Assembly (NCBI GenBank): GCA_030526425.1
Contig: JAUNCT010000007.1
Location: 21,660-85,659, forward strand
Length of the DNA stretch: 64,000 nucleotides
DNA from: Clostridia bacterium
GTDB lineage: Bacteria > Bacillota > Clostridia > Christensenellales > CAG-138
Direction of reading: 5' to 3'
Below are positions 52,307 to 60,551 of the stretch, piece after piece. The notes under the pieces were generated by a model. That model saw only the letters and a list, made by a program, of their open reading frames with translations, did no database searches and had not been told where the DNA came from. Every line of letters starts with the position of its first letter. Position 1 is the first letter of the stretch. Position numbers and translations under genes: made by a program.

Positions 52307-52923
52307 ACGTACACCTCCTCAATCTTTTTCACCGCGGCTTCGGTGAGAACCAGTTTCTTGTATTTCAGAATCTCGAAAACGTTCAGCGTGCCGACCAGGG
52401 TCGTCTTGACGCCTTCGATGTTGTGCGCCGCACGCTCGACCTTCTCGTCGCTCTCGGGGAGGACGATGAGCGCCTTCTCGGCTTCGACAGCCTTCAGCAC
52501 CTTGACCATCTCCTTGGTCTTGGCGGCTGCGATGTCCAGGTTGTTGAAAACGACGATCTCGTTCTCAAGGACCTTGCTGCTCAGAGCGGACTTCATCGCG
52601 AGGCGCTTGACCTTCTTGTTGACGCGGATGCTGTAATCACGCGGCTTCGGCGCGAAGACCACGCCGCCGTGGGTGAACAGAGGAGCGCGGTTGGAAGCGT
52701 GACGCGCACGGCCGGTGCCCTTCTGCTTGTAGATCTTGATGCCGCCGCCGCGGACTTCCGCGCGGGTCAGAGCGCTCTGGGTGCCCTGACGCTTGTTGGC
52801 CAGCTGAGCCTTAACGACTTCGTGCAGGACCGCGGTGTTGGGTTCCTGACCGAAGATGTTCTCGGAAAGTTCGATCGTGCCGACCGCTTTTCCGGTGATG
52901 TCATAAACGTTTACATTCGGCAT
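52303..52923 (-). CDS. rplD: 50S ribosomal protein L4
   Basis: A 206-residue tunnel protein that in several bacteria also represses the S10 operon through its leader. GTQSALTRAEVRGGGIKIYKQKGTGRARH is represented by the loop GTGRARHASNRAP, which reaches into the tunnel. Confidence 0.97.
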   Translation of the reverse strand: MPNVNVYDITGKAVGTIELSENIFGQEPNTAVLHEVVKAQLANKRQGTQSALTRAEVRGGGIKIYKQKGTGRARHASNRAPLFTHGGVVFAPKPRDYSIRVNKKVKRLAMKSALSSKVLENEIVVFNNLDIAAAKTKEMVKVLKAVEAEKALIVLPESDEKVERAAHNIEGVKTTLVGTLNVFEILKYKKLVLTEAAVKKIEEVYV

Positions 52924-52937
52924 TGTCCGGTTCCTCC

Positions 52938-53564
52938 TTATTTGACGGTGCTCTTGATGAAGACCAGGCTGCCCTTCGCACCGGGGATACCGCCCTTGAC
53001 GAGGATCAGGTTGCGGTCTGCATCAACGCGAACGACCTCGATGTTCTGAACGGTGACGTTCTCGCTGCCCATGTGACCCGGCAGATGCTTGGTCTTGAAG
53101 ACCTCGCCGGGGTAGGTGCACGCACCGAGGGAACCCGCTACACGGTAGCTGTGGGAACCGTGGGTCTTGCGGCCGCGGGACTGGTTCCAGCGCTTGATCG
53201 CGCCCTGGAAGCCGTGGCCCTTGCTTCTGCCGGAAACGTCGACCTTGTCGCCGACTTCGAACATGTCCGCCTTGATGACCTGACCGACTTCGTAGTTGGC
53301 CGCATCATCGAGCTTCAGCTCTTTGCAGTAGCGCATGACCTTCTGACCGGCTTTCTTGAAGTGACCGATCATCGGCTTGTTGGAGAGGGTTTCGCGGCAC
53401 TCGCAGAAACCGACCTGGATGGCTTCGTAACCGTCGTTGCCAACGGTCTTCTTCTGAACGACGGGGCAGGGACCGGCTTCGATTACCGTAACGGGGATCA
53501 TTGTACCGTCAGACAGGAACATCTGCGTCATACCGATCTTTTTGCCCAAAATGGCTTTTTTCAT
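52938..53564 (-). CDS. rplC: 50S ribosomal protein L3
   Basis: A 208-residue protein near the peptidyl transferase centre. [16 protein letters not shown] and the loop [11 protein letters not shown] are diagnostic. The open frame extends to 53609, but ATG 53564 with GGAGG upstream is the standard start. Confidence 0.97.
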   Translation of the reverse strand: MKKAILGKKIGMTQMFLSDGTMIPVTVIEAGPCPVVQKKTVGNDGYEAIQVGFCECRETLSNKPMIGHFKKAGQKVMRYCKELKLDDAANYEVGQVIKADMFEVGDKVDVSGRSKGHGFQGAIKRWNQSRGRKTHGSHSYRVAGSLGACTYPGEVFKTKHLPGHMGSENVTVQNIEVVRVDADRNLILVKGGIPGAKGSLVFIKSTVK

Positions 53565-53583
53565 TGGTTTACCTCCGTTTTGT

Positions 53584-53889
53584 TTACAGCTTGATCTCGA
53601 TGTCGACACCGGCGGGGAGATCGAGCTTCATCAGCGCGTCGACCGTTTTGGAAGAGGGCTGAAGGATGTCGATCAGGCGCTTGTGGGTGCGCATCTCGAA
53701 CTGCTCGCGGGAATCCTTGTACTTGTGCGTCGCACGAAGGATGGTGACGATCTCTTTCTCCGTGGGGAGCGGGATGGGACCGGACACCTGTGCGCCGGTT
53801 CTCTTGGCGGTATCCACGATCTTTTCGGCGCTCTGGTCGATCAGACTTGCTTCATATGCCTTGAGCTTGATACGAATTCTGGTTGCCAT
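53584..53889 (-). CDS. rpsJ: 30S ribosomal protein S10
   Basis: A 101-residue protein, also known as NusE in antitermination. [22 protein letters not shown] and [16 protein letters not shown] are typical. First gene of the whole cluster; AAGGAGG lies ahead of ATG 53889. The str genes rpsL, rpsG, fusA and tuf are not upstream. Confidence 0.98.
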   Translation of the reverse strand: MATRIRIKLKAYEASLIDQSAEKIVDTAKRTGAQVSGPIPLPTEKEIVTILRATHKYKDSREQFEMRTHKRLIDILQPSSKTVDALMKLDLPAGVDIEIKL

Positions 53890-54126
53890 GTTATTGTAGT
53901 TCCTCCTTGTAATCGTTTGGGGCAGTACACCGAGCCGTGTGTTTCCTTCTTCATAGGGAACGCGCTAGCCTTTCGGCTGCGCTCACTGCTGTTCGGGACG
54001 GCACGACCCGAAGTCTTCACCCCCCGCCCTTGACTGGGCGTTGGGTATCGCGGAAATTACCCGGATGGCAGTACCGGCAACCTCCCGCAGATCCCTTGTC
54101 CGCGCATAGTATGCCCAAGCGCGAAC
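53890..54126 (-). promoter_or_regulatory. Structured untranslated leader of the S10 operon (about 235 nt)
   Basis: The transcript ahead of rpsJ is GC-rich and contains several hairpins: one closed by a GAAA tetraloop (AGCC-GAAA-GGCT, about 53967-53978), GCCC-N6-GGGC near 54028-54041, and GGGTA/TACCC near 54045-54065. Leaders of this gene in other bacteria bind L4 to repress the operon. The class was not identified, so this is a candidate by position and structure. Confidence 0.5.
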
Positions 54127-54132
54127 AGTAAT

Positions 54133-54161
54133 ATTTTACAAGTCATACCTCTTGAATGCAA
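54133..54161 (-). promoter_or_regulatory. Promoter of the S10-spc-alpha cluster
   Basis: On the minus strand TTGCAT (54161-54156) and TAAAAT (54138-54133) are 17 bp apart. It is the only clear strong promoter ahead of the roughly 15-kb cluster. Confidence 0.75.
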
Positions 54162-54348
54162 GTGTTTTTTTGCGAATTTTCCTCGGTTTTTTCAATGATT
54201 TTTTCTATGAAAACGGTTGCTTGCCACCTGGTTTCCCTATGGAAACACCCGGCTGTGTTTGCCGCGGTGCTTTCGCCGCCTTTTCAGGTCACGAACACCG
54301 TTTTTTGCCGGGCGTATCCCGCCTTTGTCCGTCCCACACAAAAATTTT

Positions 54349-54378
54349 GCCCGGATAAATAGTTGTCAACATCCGGGC
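54349..54378. repeat. Inverted repeat GCCCGGAT-N14-ATCCGGGC at the ade promoter
   Basis: Perfect 8-bp arms (54349-54356 and 54371-54378) lie over the -35 region of the adenine deaminase promoter. No T-run follows on either strand, so an operator is more likely than a terminator. Confidence 0.45.
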
Positions 54379-54386
54379 ATGTATGT

Positions 54387-54394
54387 GATATAAT
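54387..54394 (+). promoter_or_regulatory. Extended -10 (TGATATAAT) promoter of the adenine deaminase gene
   Basis: TATAAT at 54389-54394 is preceded by TGA; TTGTCA at 54363 lies 20 bp upstream, too far for an ideal -35. Confidence 0.6.
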
Positions 54395-54430
54395 ACTATG
54401 CAATCAAATAAAGCCACGGGGAGGTACGTT

Positions 54431-56137
54431 ATGGACAAGTCGCATCTTCGCAACTCCATCACCAATGCTGCACACCGCAACCCTGCGCTCGTGATCAAGA
54501 ACGCACGCGTCGTGAATGTCTTCACCGATGAGATCGTCGAGGCAGATGTCGCCGTCGACGGCGGCATCGTTCTCGGCGTCGGGAAGTATTCCTGCGCAAA
54601 TGAGATCGATGCGAAGGGGGCTTACCTCTGCCCCGGGCTCATCGACGGTCACGTCCACATCGAGTCGAGCATGGCGCACCCCGCGCGCTTTGCGGATGTC
54701 GTGCTCTCCAAGGGAACGACCGCCGTCATCGCCGACCCGCATGAGATCGCCAACGTCTGCGGTACGAACGGTATTTATTATATGCTCGGCGAAACCGAGT
54801 GGATCCCCCTGAGCGTATTCATGATGCTGCCGAGCTGCGTACCCGCGACATCCTTTGAAACGAGCGGTGCGAAGATCACCGCCCGCGATATGGAGCCGTT
54901 CATGTCCCACAAACGCGTGATCGGTCTCGGCGAAGTGATGGACTATGTCGCGGCGACCACGCCGAACGGCGGCATGCTCGAAAAGCTGCACCTGTTCCGC
55001 AAGCTGCCCATCGACGGACACGCCCCCATGCTGACGGGTGATGCGCTGAACGCCTACTGCGTTGCCGGTCCCCGTACCGACCACGAATGCTCGAGCTACG
55101 AAGAAGTCCTCGAAAAGGTGCGTGCGGGCATGCGCATCCATCTGCGTCTCGGTTCCGCGACGCACGGCATCGAGGAGATCATGCGGAAGATCGCCGAGAA
55201 CGGTCTGCCGACCCGCAGAATGATGGTCTGCACCGATGACAAGCACCTCGAGGACATCCGCCGTGAAGGACATATCAATTATATTCTGAAGCGCGCGGTC
55301 GCCAACGGCATCCCCGCGATCGACGCCATTAAAATGGCGACGATCAATGTGGCGGAGAATTACCGGCTCAAGGGTTACGGCGCCATCGCGCCCGGTTGCC
55401 GCGCGGACATGGTCCTGTTCAAAGACCTTGTCGATTTCGAACCGATCACCGTGTTCACGAACGGTCGTGTCTTCGTTCCGGGCGATGAGTCCGCACCGAC
55501 CCGCGACCCCGATATCTACAACAGCGTACACCTCGCGCCCCGCAGACCCGATTGTCTGGATCTGCCCGTCAGCGGCAAAATGCCCATTCTCCGTCTGGTG
55601 CCGAACGAGCTCATCACCGAGCTCGATACGGAAGAAGTGCCGAGCGAAAACGGTTTGTTCCGTCCGGCGAACGGACTCGTGAAGATCGCCGTGTTCGAGC
55701 GTCACCACGCCTCGGGGCGCATCGGTCTCGGCATCATGCGCGGGATGCCCATCCGCAACGGCGCCATCGCCACGACCGTCGGGCACGATTCCCACAACCT
55801 CATCGCCGCCGGTGACAACGACAGAGACATGCTGCTTGCCGTCGACGCGTTGGAAGCCTGCGGCGGCGGATATGTCGTCGTTTCCGAAGGCAAAGTTCTT
55901 GCGAAGCTCGCGTTGCCGATCGCAGGTCTCATGAGCGACCTGCCCGTGGACCGTATCATCGCCGCGCAGAAACAGATGCTCGCCGCCGCGGAAAGCATCG
56001 GCGTCAAGAGCGGTACCGATCCGTTCATCACGCTTTCTTTCATCGCACTCCCCGTGATCCCCTCCGTGCGCATCACCGACCTCGGTATGTTCGATGTCAC
56101 GAAGATGGCGCTCATCGCCGAGTCCGATGTCAACTGA
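54431..56137 (+). CDS. ade: Adenine deaminase
   Basis: A 568-residue metal-dependent amidohydrolase converting adenine to hypoxanthine in purine salvage. Metal-binding HVHIESSM (near residue 75), DPHEIANVCGTNG, GEVMDY, DGHAP, and CTDDKHLEDI are all family motifs; the C-terminal domain has TVGHDSHNLIAAG and IALPVIPSVRITDLG. ATG 54431 is preceded by GGGGAGG; an upstream in-frame ATG (54398) lies next to the -10 and is rejected. The dyad over the promoter suggests control by an unknown regulator. Confidence 0.96.
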   Translation: MDKSHLRNSITNAAHRNPALVIKNARVVNVFTDEIVEADVAVDGGIVLGVGKYSCANEIDAKGAYLCPGLIDGHVHIESSMAHPARFADVVLSKGTTAVIADPHEIANVCGTNGIYYMLGETEWIPLSVFMMLPSCVPATSFETSGAKITARDMEPFMSHKRVIGLGEVMDYVAATTPNGGMLEKLHLFRKLPIDGHAPMLTGDALNAYCVAGPRTDHECSSYEEVLEKVRAGMRIHLRLGSATHGIEEIMRKIAENGLPTRRMMVCTDDKHLEDIRREGHINYILKRAVANGIPAIDAIKMATINVAENYRLKGYGAIAPGCRADMVLFKDLVDFEPITVFTNGRVFVPGDESAPTRDPDIYNSVHLAPRRPDCLDLPVSGKMPILRLVPNELITELDTEEVPSENGLFRPANGLVKIAVFERHHASGRIGLGIMRGMPIRNGAIATTVGHDSHNLIAAGDNDRDMLLAVDALEACGGGYVVVSEGKVLAKLALPIAGLMSDLPVDRIIAAQKQMLAAAESIGVKSGTDPFITLSFIALPVIPSVRITDLGMFDVTKMALIAESDVN

Positions 56138-56169
56138 TACATCAACAACAAGAAGGAGAACCACCACCG

Positions 56170-57441
56170 ATGTCCTGTTACAAGAGCATGACCCCCGCGG
56201 AACTGAACGCGGAATATGAGAAAGTCCTCGCGCAGGCCGAAAGCCTGAAGGGCGAAGGGCTGAACCTGAACCTCACCCGCGGGAAGCCCGAGAAAAGTCA
56301 GCTCGACCTTTCGAACCCCATGATCGCCACCCTGAACGAAGGATGGATGTGCGATGGCATGGACGTCCGCAACTACGGTTGCCTCGAAGGACTCCCGTCC
56401 TGCAGAAAGCTCTTTGCCGAGCTGCTCGGCTGCAAGCCCGAAGAAGTCATCATCGGCGGCAACGCCAGCCTGAATCTCATGTACGACCTCATCGCGAAGG
56501 CGTACACGCACGGTCTCAAGAACAGCCCGCGCCCCTGGTCCCAAGAGCCCGTTGTCAAATGGCTCTGTCCCGTCCCCGGTTACGACCGCCACTTCAATGT
56601 GACGCTCAGCTTCGGGATGGAACTCATCAACATCCCCATGACCGATGAAGGTCCGGATATGGATCTCGTGGAAAAATACGCCGCTGATCCCGCCGTCAAG
56701 GGTATGTGGTGCGTGCCGAAATACTCGAACCCGGACGGCATCGTTTACAGCGAAGCCACCTGCCGCCGCATCGCCGCGATGAAGACCGGCGCGCCGGACT
56801 TCACCCTGATGTGGGACAACGCCTACGGTTTCCATGCGTTCGAAGGTCCTCTGGCGGATCTCCCCGATATGCTCGCGCTGTGCCGTGAGGCCGGCAACCC
56901 CGACCGCGTATACGAATTCGCCTCCACCTCCAAGGTCACCTTTGCGGGCGCGGGCGTATCCTGCATGGCGGCAAGCGTCGAAAACCTCAAATACATCCTG
57001 TCGCTGATGACCTTCCAGACCATCGGCTACAACAAGGTCGACCAGCTGATGCACGTGCGTTTCCTGAAGGACCGTGCCGGCACGCTCGCCCACATGGAAA
57101 AGCACGCCGCCATCATGGCACCGAAATTCCGTGCCGTGATCGACGCCCTGAACAGTGAGATCGCACCGACCGGGACCGCGCATTGGTTCGAACCCAAGGG
57201 CGGTTACTTCGTCAGCCTGTTCGTGATGCCCGGCACCGCAAAGCGTACCTACGCCCTGTGCAAAGAGATGGGTGTTGCGCTCACCGCGGCGGGTGCCACC
57301 TATCCGCATGGTATCGACCCCGACGACAGCAACCTCCGCATCGCCCCATCCTTCGCACCGATGGACGAACTCGTCAAGGCGCTGGAAGTTCTGTGCGTGG
57401 CGGTCAAGCTCTCCGCGCTCGAGAAACTGCTCGGAAAATAA
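56170..57441 (+). CDS. Aspartate aminotransferase (MocR-like/subgroup Ic class I aminotransferase)
   Basis: A 423-residue PLP enzyme, probably cytosolic, exchanging amino groups between aspartate and 2-oxoglutarate. NLTRGKPEKSQLDLS, CVPKYSNPDGIVYS, LMWDNAYGFHAF and the PLP lysine in STSKVTFAGAG (near residue 257) match the Aminotran_MocR family rather than AspC. GGAG lies upstream of ATG 56170, 32 bp after ade, so it is probably co-transcribed with ade. A terminator follows. Confidence 0.88.
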   Translation: MSCYKSMTPAELNAEYEKVLAQAESLKGEGLNLNLTRGKPEKSQLDLSNPMIATLNEGWMCDGMDVRNYGCLEGLPSCRKLFAELLGCKPEEVIIGGNASLNLMYDLIAKAYTHGLKNSPRPWSQEPVVKWLCPVPGYDRHFNVTLSFGMELINIPMTDEGPDMDLVEKYAADPAVKGMWCVPKYSNPDGIVYSEATCRRIAAMKTGAPDFTLMWDNAYGFHAFEGPLADLPDMLALCREAGNPDRVYEFASTSKVTFAGAGVSCMAASVENLKYILSLMTFQTIGYNKVDQLMHVRFLKDRAGTLAHMEKHAAIMAPKFRAVIDALNSEIAPTGTAHWFEPKGGYFVSLFVMPGTAKRTYALCKEMGVALTAAGATYPHGIDPDDSNLRIAPSFAPMDELVKALEVLCVAVKLSALEKLLGK

Positions 57442-57456
57442 GAATCAACGACCCAC

Positions 57457-57490
57457 AGGGGATGCCCCTTCCCGGCGCATCCCCTTCTTT
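57457..57490 (+). terminator. Terminator after the aminotransferase
   Basis: AGGGGATGC pairs with GCATCCCCT around an 11-base loop and is followed by TCTTTTG. Confidence 0.75.
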
Positions 57491-57512
57491 TGTCCCCAAA
57501 GGAGGACCCGCC

Positions 57513-58691
57513 ATGACAAAACGCAAGTTCCCGTTCTTTCCGCTTGCCTTCCTTGCGGTCGTCTTTCTCCTGTTCGTGTTTCTGCACGACCTGTTCGGGG
57601 GAACGTTTCTGGCTTCGAGTGCTTATAACAGCTACACCCTGCAGGCAAACGCCTGGCTGAACGGTCGCCTCGATATCGGGATGGATATCCCCTGGCTCGA
57701 GCTGGCGGTATACGGCGGTCGTTACTATGTCTCATTCCCGCCGGTCCCGACGCTGATCGTTCTCCCGTTTGCCGTCGCGTTCGGTGAGGCAACGCCGGAT
57801 CACCTCATCATCGCCCTGCTGTGCCTCGTCATGCTTGCGGAGACCTACGGCATCCTCCGGAAAGCGGGTTGCACCGAACGTCAATCGGTATTCTGGAGCG
57901 CGTTTTTCATCCTCGGCAGCAATCTGCTGTGGATGTGCACCGAAGGCGGCGTTTGGTTCCTTGCGCAAACGGCGAACCTGTGTTTCTGTCTCGCGGCGAT
58001 CCGCTTCGCCCAATCGGACCGAAGAACGCTTGCCCTTGCGATGGTTGCGCTCGCGGTCGGTTGCCGCCCCTTTTCCGTTTTTCTGTTTCTTCCGCTGGTC
58101 ACTCTGTTCCTTCTGCGGGACAAAACCGCGGGCACGCTTTCCGCGAAGGGGGTCTTTCTGCGGCTCGTACTGCCGCTCATTCCCGCCGCGCTCATCGCAC
58201 TCGCCTACATGGCTTTGAATTTTGCCCGCTTCCGCAACCCGTTCGAGTTCGGTCACAATTATCTTCCTGAATTTTCCGGCGCAGCACAGTTCGCCTTCCG
58301 GTACATCCCGGAAAACCTGAAGAACCTGCTGCGTCCCGTCCGTTTCGGCGACTTCATGCGGTTGGATTATCCGCTGTACGACGGCTTTTTGCTGTTCCTC
58401 GCAAACCCGTTCTTCGTTTTGCTCTTCACCCGCTGCCGCAAACCCGGCGTCTCCGGCTGGACGGCACTCTGTGCGATGCTGCTGAACTTCGTGTGTCTGC
58501 TGATGCACCGCACCTTCGGCGGATGGCAATTCGGCGCCAGATACCTGGTGGACTTGTTCCCCTGCCTGTTGTTGCTGCTGTTGCCGTCCTTCAAAGAAAA
58601 GTCTCCCCGGAATTGGGAACTGGTGCTTGCCGCATTCGCCGTGGTCTTCAACCTCTACGGCGCGCTCGCGATGCATTTTCTGTATGCATGA
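57513..58691 (+). CDS. Polytopic membrane protein, glycosyltransferase 39-like
   Basis: A 392-residue membrane protein with about nine or ten helices. After the first helix there is an extracytoplasmic loop with LQANAWLNGRLDI and YGGRYYVSFPPVPTLIVLPF, a layout seen in bacterial dolichyl-phosphate-mannose mannosyltransferase-like (PMT/GT39) proteins; the C-terminal part has GGWQFGARYLVDLFPCLLLL. An envelope glycosylation role is inferred only from this resemblance. AAAGGAGG lies before ATG 57513. It may read through from the aminotransferase despite the terminator. Confidence 0.72.
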   Translation: MTKRKFPFFPLAFLAVVFLLFVFLHDLFGGTFLASSAYNSYTLQANAWLNGRLDIGMDIPWLELAVYGGRYYVSFPPVPTLIVLPFAVAFGEATPDHLIIALLCLVMLAETYGILRKAGCTERQSVFWSAFFILGSNLLWMCTEGGVWFLAQTANLCFCLAAIRFAQSDRRTLALAMVALAVGCRPFSVFLFLPLVTLFLLRDKTAGTLSAKGVFLRLVLPLIPAALIALAYMALNFARFRNPFEFGHNYLPEFSGAAQFAFRYIPENLKNLLRPVRFGDFMRLDYPLYDGFLLFLANPFFVLLFTRCRKPGVSGWTALCAMLLNFVCLLMHRTFGGWQFGARYLVDLFPCLLLLLLPSFKEKSPRNWELVLAAFAVVFNLYGALAMHFLYA

Positions 58692-58767
58692 CGGCGGGTT
58701 TCTCGCATATATTAAACAAACAGTGTTCCTGTAATCGCCGCGTCTCATCGTCACCATCCGAAACCGC

Positions 58768-58797
58768 TTGCATGGATGCGTCTTTCGATGGTACGAT
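58768..58797 (+). promoter_or_regulatory. Promoter of the LytTR regulator
   Basis: TTGCAT at 58768 and TACGAT at 58792 are 18 bp apart. Confidence 0.55.
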
Positions 58798-58815
58798 ATT
58801 TCAAACGGTTGAAAT
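58798..58815. repeat. Dyad ATTTCAA-N4-TTGAAAT at the LytTR transcription start
   Basis: Perfect 7-bp arms directly after the -10. Its place over the start point suggests autorepression. Confidence 0.5.
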
Positions 58816-58830
58816 GATGGGGGAAAATCA

Positions 58831-59544
58831 ATGCTGCGTGCTGCCGTGATCGAACCGAACAAAAACAAACGCGAGCTGATCAAAGCCTGCCTCGCCGATG
58901 CACAGCCCGCTTTCCGCGCAAGTGAGTTTTCATGCGCCGAGAGCTTTCTGGATACGCTGGACGAAAAGTGCACCGCCTACGACCTTGTCGTCATGAACAC
59001 ATCCATCCGCACCGAGGGAGACGGCGTCCGGCTCGCCTCCGAGCTCCGCGCGCGGAACGCCCGCCTGATGCTGATGTTCGCGACCGACTCCGAAGCCTAT
59101 TACGCGAAGGCGTTCGAGCTGTTGGTCACGGGGTACCTCGTTTATCCCTTCGACTACAAGCATCTGCTCAATGCGATCTCTTTCTTTTTCCACAGCGAGC
59201 GCTTGGAGCGCCGCGCTTCGATCATGCTCAAGGAGACGGGCGGCAGCTACCGCCGCGTCTACGCGCGTCATATCAAATATATCGAAAGCGTGAACCGCGA
59301 GATCGTTCTGCACCTTGAAGACGGGACCACACTGACCGGTTACGACAAGCTGGCAGAGGCCGCACAGGCGCTTCCGCACGACCTGTTCTTCCGCTGTCAC
59401 CAAAGCTATTTGGTCAACTTCTACTTCACGGATTCCATGCAGAAGGACACCTTCGTCATCGGAGACACTTCCGTCCCGATCTCACGCAAATACCTGAAGG
59501 AAGCCAAGGAAGCCTATTGTGCCTATGTGTTCCGTTCGATGTGA
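58831..59544 (+). CDS. LytTR response-regulator-like protein with a degenerate receiver
   Basis: A 237-residue regulator. The N-terminal 120 residues have the receiver fold, but the phospho-acceptor Asp is replaced (DLVVMNTSI, Asn56) and the usual KPF is VYPF. The C-terminal LytTR DNA-binding domain is clear: KETGGSYRRVYARHIKYIES, REIVLHLEDGTTLTGY, FRCHQSYLVNF. No sensor kinase gene is nearby, so it is an orphan and probably works without phosphorylation. GGGGG lies upstream of ATG 58831. Confidence 0.88.
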   Translation: MLRAAVIEPNKNKRELIKACLADAQPAFRASEFSCAESFLDTLDEKCTAYDLVVMNTSIRTEGDGVRLASELRARNARLMLMFATDSEAYYAKAFELLVTGYLVYPFDYKHLLNAISFFFHSERLERRASIMLKETGGSYRRVYARHIKYIESVNREIVLHLEDGTTLTGYDKLAEAAQALPHDLFFRCHQSYLVNFYFTDSMQKDTFVIGDTSVPISRKYLKEAKEAYCAYVFRSM

Positions 59545-59554
59545 ACGGAACCGG

Positions 59555-59580
59555 AAAAAGTCCCTTTGTCGGACTTTTTT
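59555..59580 (+). terminator. Terminator after the LytTR gene
   Basis: AAAAAGTCC pairs with GGACTTTTT around CTTTGTC. A second small hairpin, TTCCGTTC/GAACGGAA, spans the stop codon. Confidence 0.88.
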
Positions 59581-59640
59581 CTTTTACTCCTGTAAAATCG
59601 GTCAAATCCGACAAAAATCATGCTGTTTTCTCTTTTTCCG

Positions 59641-59668
59641 TTACAAACGCCGTGCGGTTTGCTATCAT
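59641..59668 (+). promoter_or_regulatory. Promoter of the 114-aa unknown protein
   Basis: TTACAA at 59641 and TATCAT at 59663 are 16 bp apart, with TGC before the -10 (extended). Confidence 0.6.
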
Positions 59669-59702
59669 ATTCGCATCAAATAAACGATAAGGAGGTCTCT
59701 CC

Positions 59703-60047
59703 TTGAATCCCGATACCTTGTTTCTCCGCTTCGGCTCGGATGTGCGCCGCGATGGCGGTCAGTTTTTCGCCGCCGTAACGGAACCCCGTTTCACCGGCGA
59801 CCGCCTTGCCTTGCTGACCGAAACGCTGGATGCGGTCCGCAACCGTTGCAGGGAGGCCGGCGAATCCTTCTTCATCCATTTCACCGAGCAAGACAACGGC
59901 GAAATGCACTTCGCCTCCATCCGTTTTTCCGCGCACAGCCGCATCGAGGCGGATCTGCCCGCCTTGGAAGCGCACGCCGCGCAAACAGATACGTATTTCC
60001 GTTTTGCGTATAGCCCCGGCTGCGCGCGCATCAACATCGCCGGGTGA
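59703..60047 (+). CDS. Unknown soluble protein with a TTG start (114 aa)
   Basis: I do not recognise this protein. It has no signal peptide or membrane helix and looks like a small alpha/beta domain (FFIHFTEQDNGEMHFASIRFS). The start TTG 59703 is strongly supported by AAGGAGG seven bases upstream. It has its own promoter and terminator, so it is a single-gene unit. Confidence 0.72.
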   Translation: MNPDTLFLRFGSDVRRDGGQFFAAVTEPRFTGDRLALLTETLDAVRNRCREAGESFFIHFTEQDNGEMHFASIRFSAHSRIEADLPALEAHAAQTDTYFRFAYSPGCARINIAG

Positions 60048-60073
60048 CCGGACCGCAAACCCAATACACACAG

Positions 60074-60107
60074 AAAAGAGCACCGCCGATCCCGGCGGTG
60101 CTCTTTT
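60074..60107. terminator. Bidirectional terminator between convergent genes
   Basis: AAAAGAGCACCGCCG pairs perfectly with CGGCGGTGCTCTTTT (15 bp) around a 4-base loop. Confidence 0.9.
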
Positions 60108-60128
60108 GCGTTATGCGATATAAAACGA

Positions 60129-60551
60129 TCATCGGTTTCCGTCCACGCTATCGAGCACGGAGTTCACCGGTCTGTCGGACGGAAAACGCGCATAGTAACG
60201 TTCGAGCTCCCGAACGATCCACGCCATCAGCAGCCGCACGATCCGCGCCTGCTGATCCTCCGTCAGCGGCACGCCCTTCGGCACACGGTACCACTTGTTC
60301 AGGCACCCGCGGCAGCAGCAAGCGCAAGCATGCTGTGCAAGGAAGACCGGGTGTCCGCGCCACGGCGTTTGCTTTCCGTCGTTCGGCGGTTCCGCAGGGG
60401 CGAGCCGCTCGCGGATGAAATCCGCGCAGTGGCTTTCGATCGTCGCCAGTCCCTTCTGCTCGATGTACAGGGCGTCCGCTTTCGCCAAGCGGAACTTAGC
60501 GCGGAACGGCGAGGTCTGCAGCTTGGCGAGTGCCTGATCGATCGTTTGCAT
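60129..60551 (-). CDS. DUF4186 family protein
   Basis: A 140-residue cytosolic protein of unknown function. Family hallmarks are present: the N-terminal FRAKFRLAKADALYIEQKG, RLAPAEPPNDGKQTPWRGHPVF, the cysteine cluster HACACCCRGCLNKW and the helix DQQARIVRLLMAWI. The cysteines suggest a metal site. ATG 60551 with AAGGAGG upstream lies inside the TetR gene (56-bp overlap), so the two are co-expressed. Confidence 0.85.
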   Translation of the reverse strand: MQTIDQALAKLQTSPFRAKFRLAKADALYIEQKGLATIESHCADFIRERLAPAEPPNDGKQTPWRGHPVFLAQHACACCCRGCLNKWYRVPKGVPLTEDQQARIVRLLMAWIVRELERYYARFPSDRPVNSVLDSVDGNR

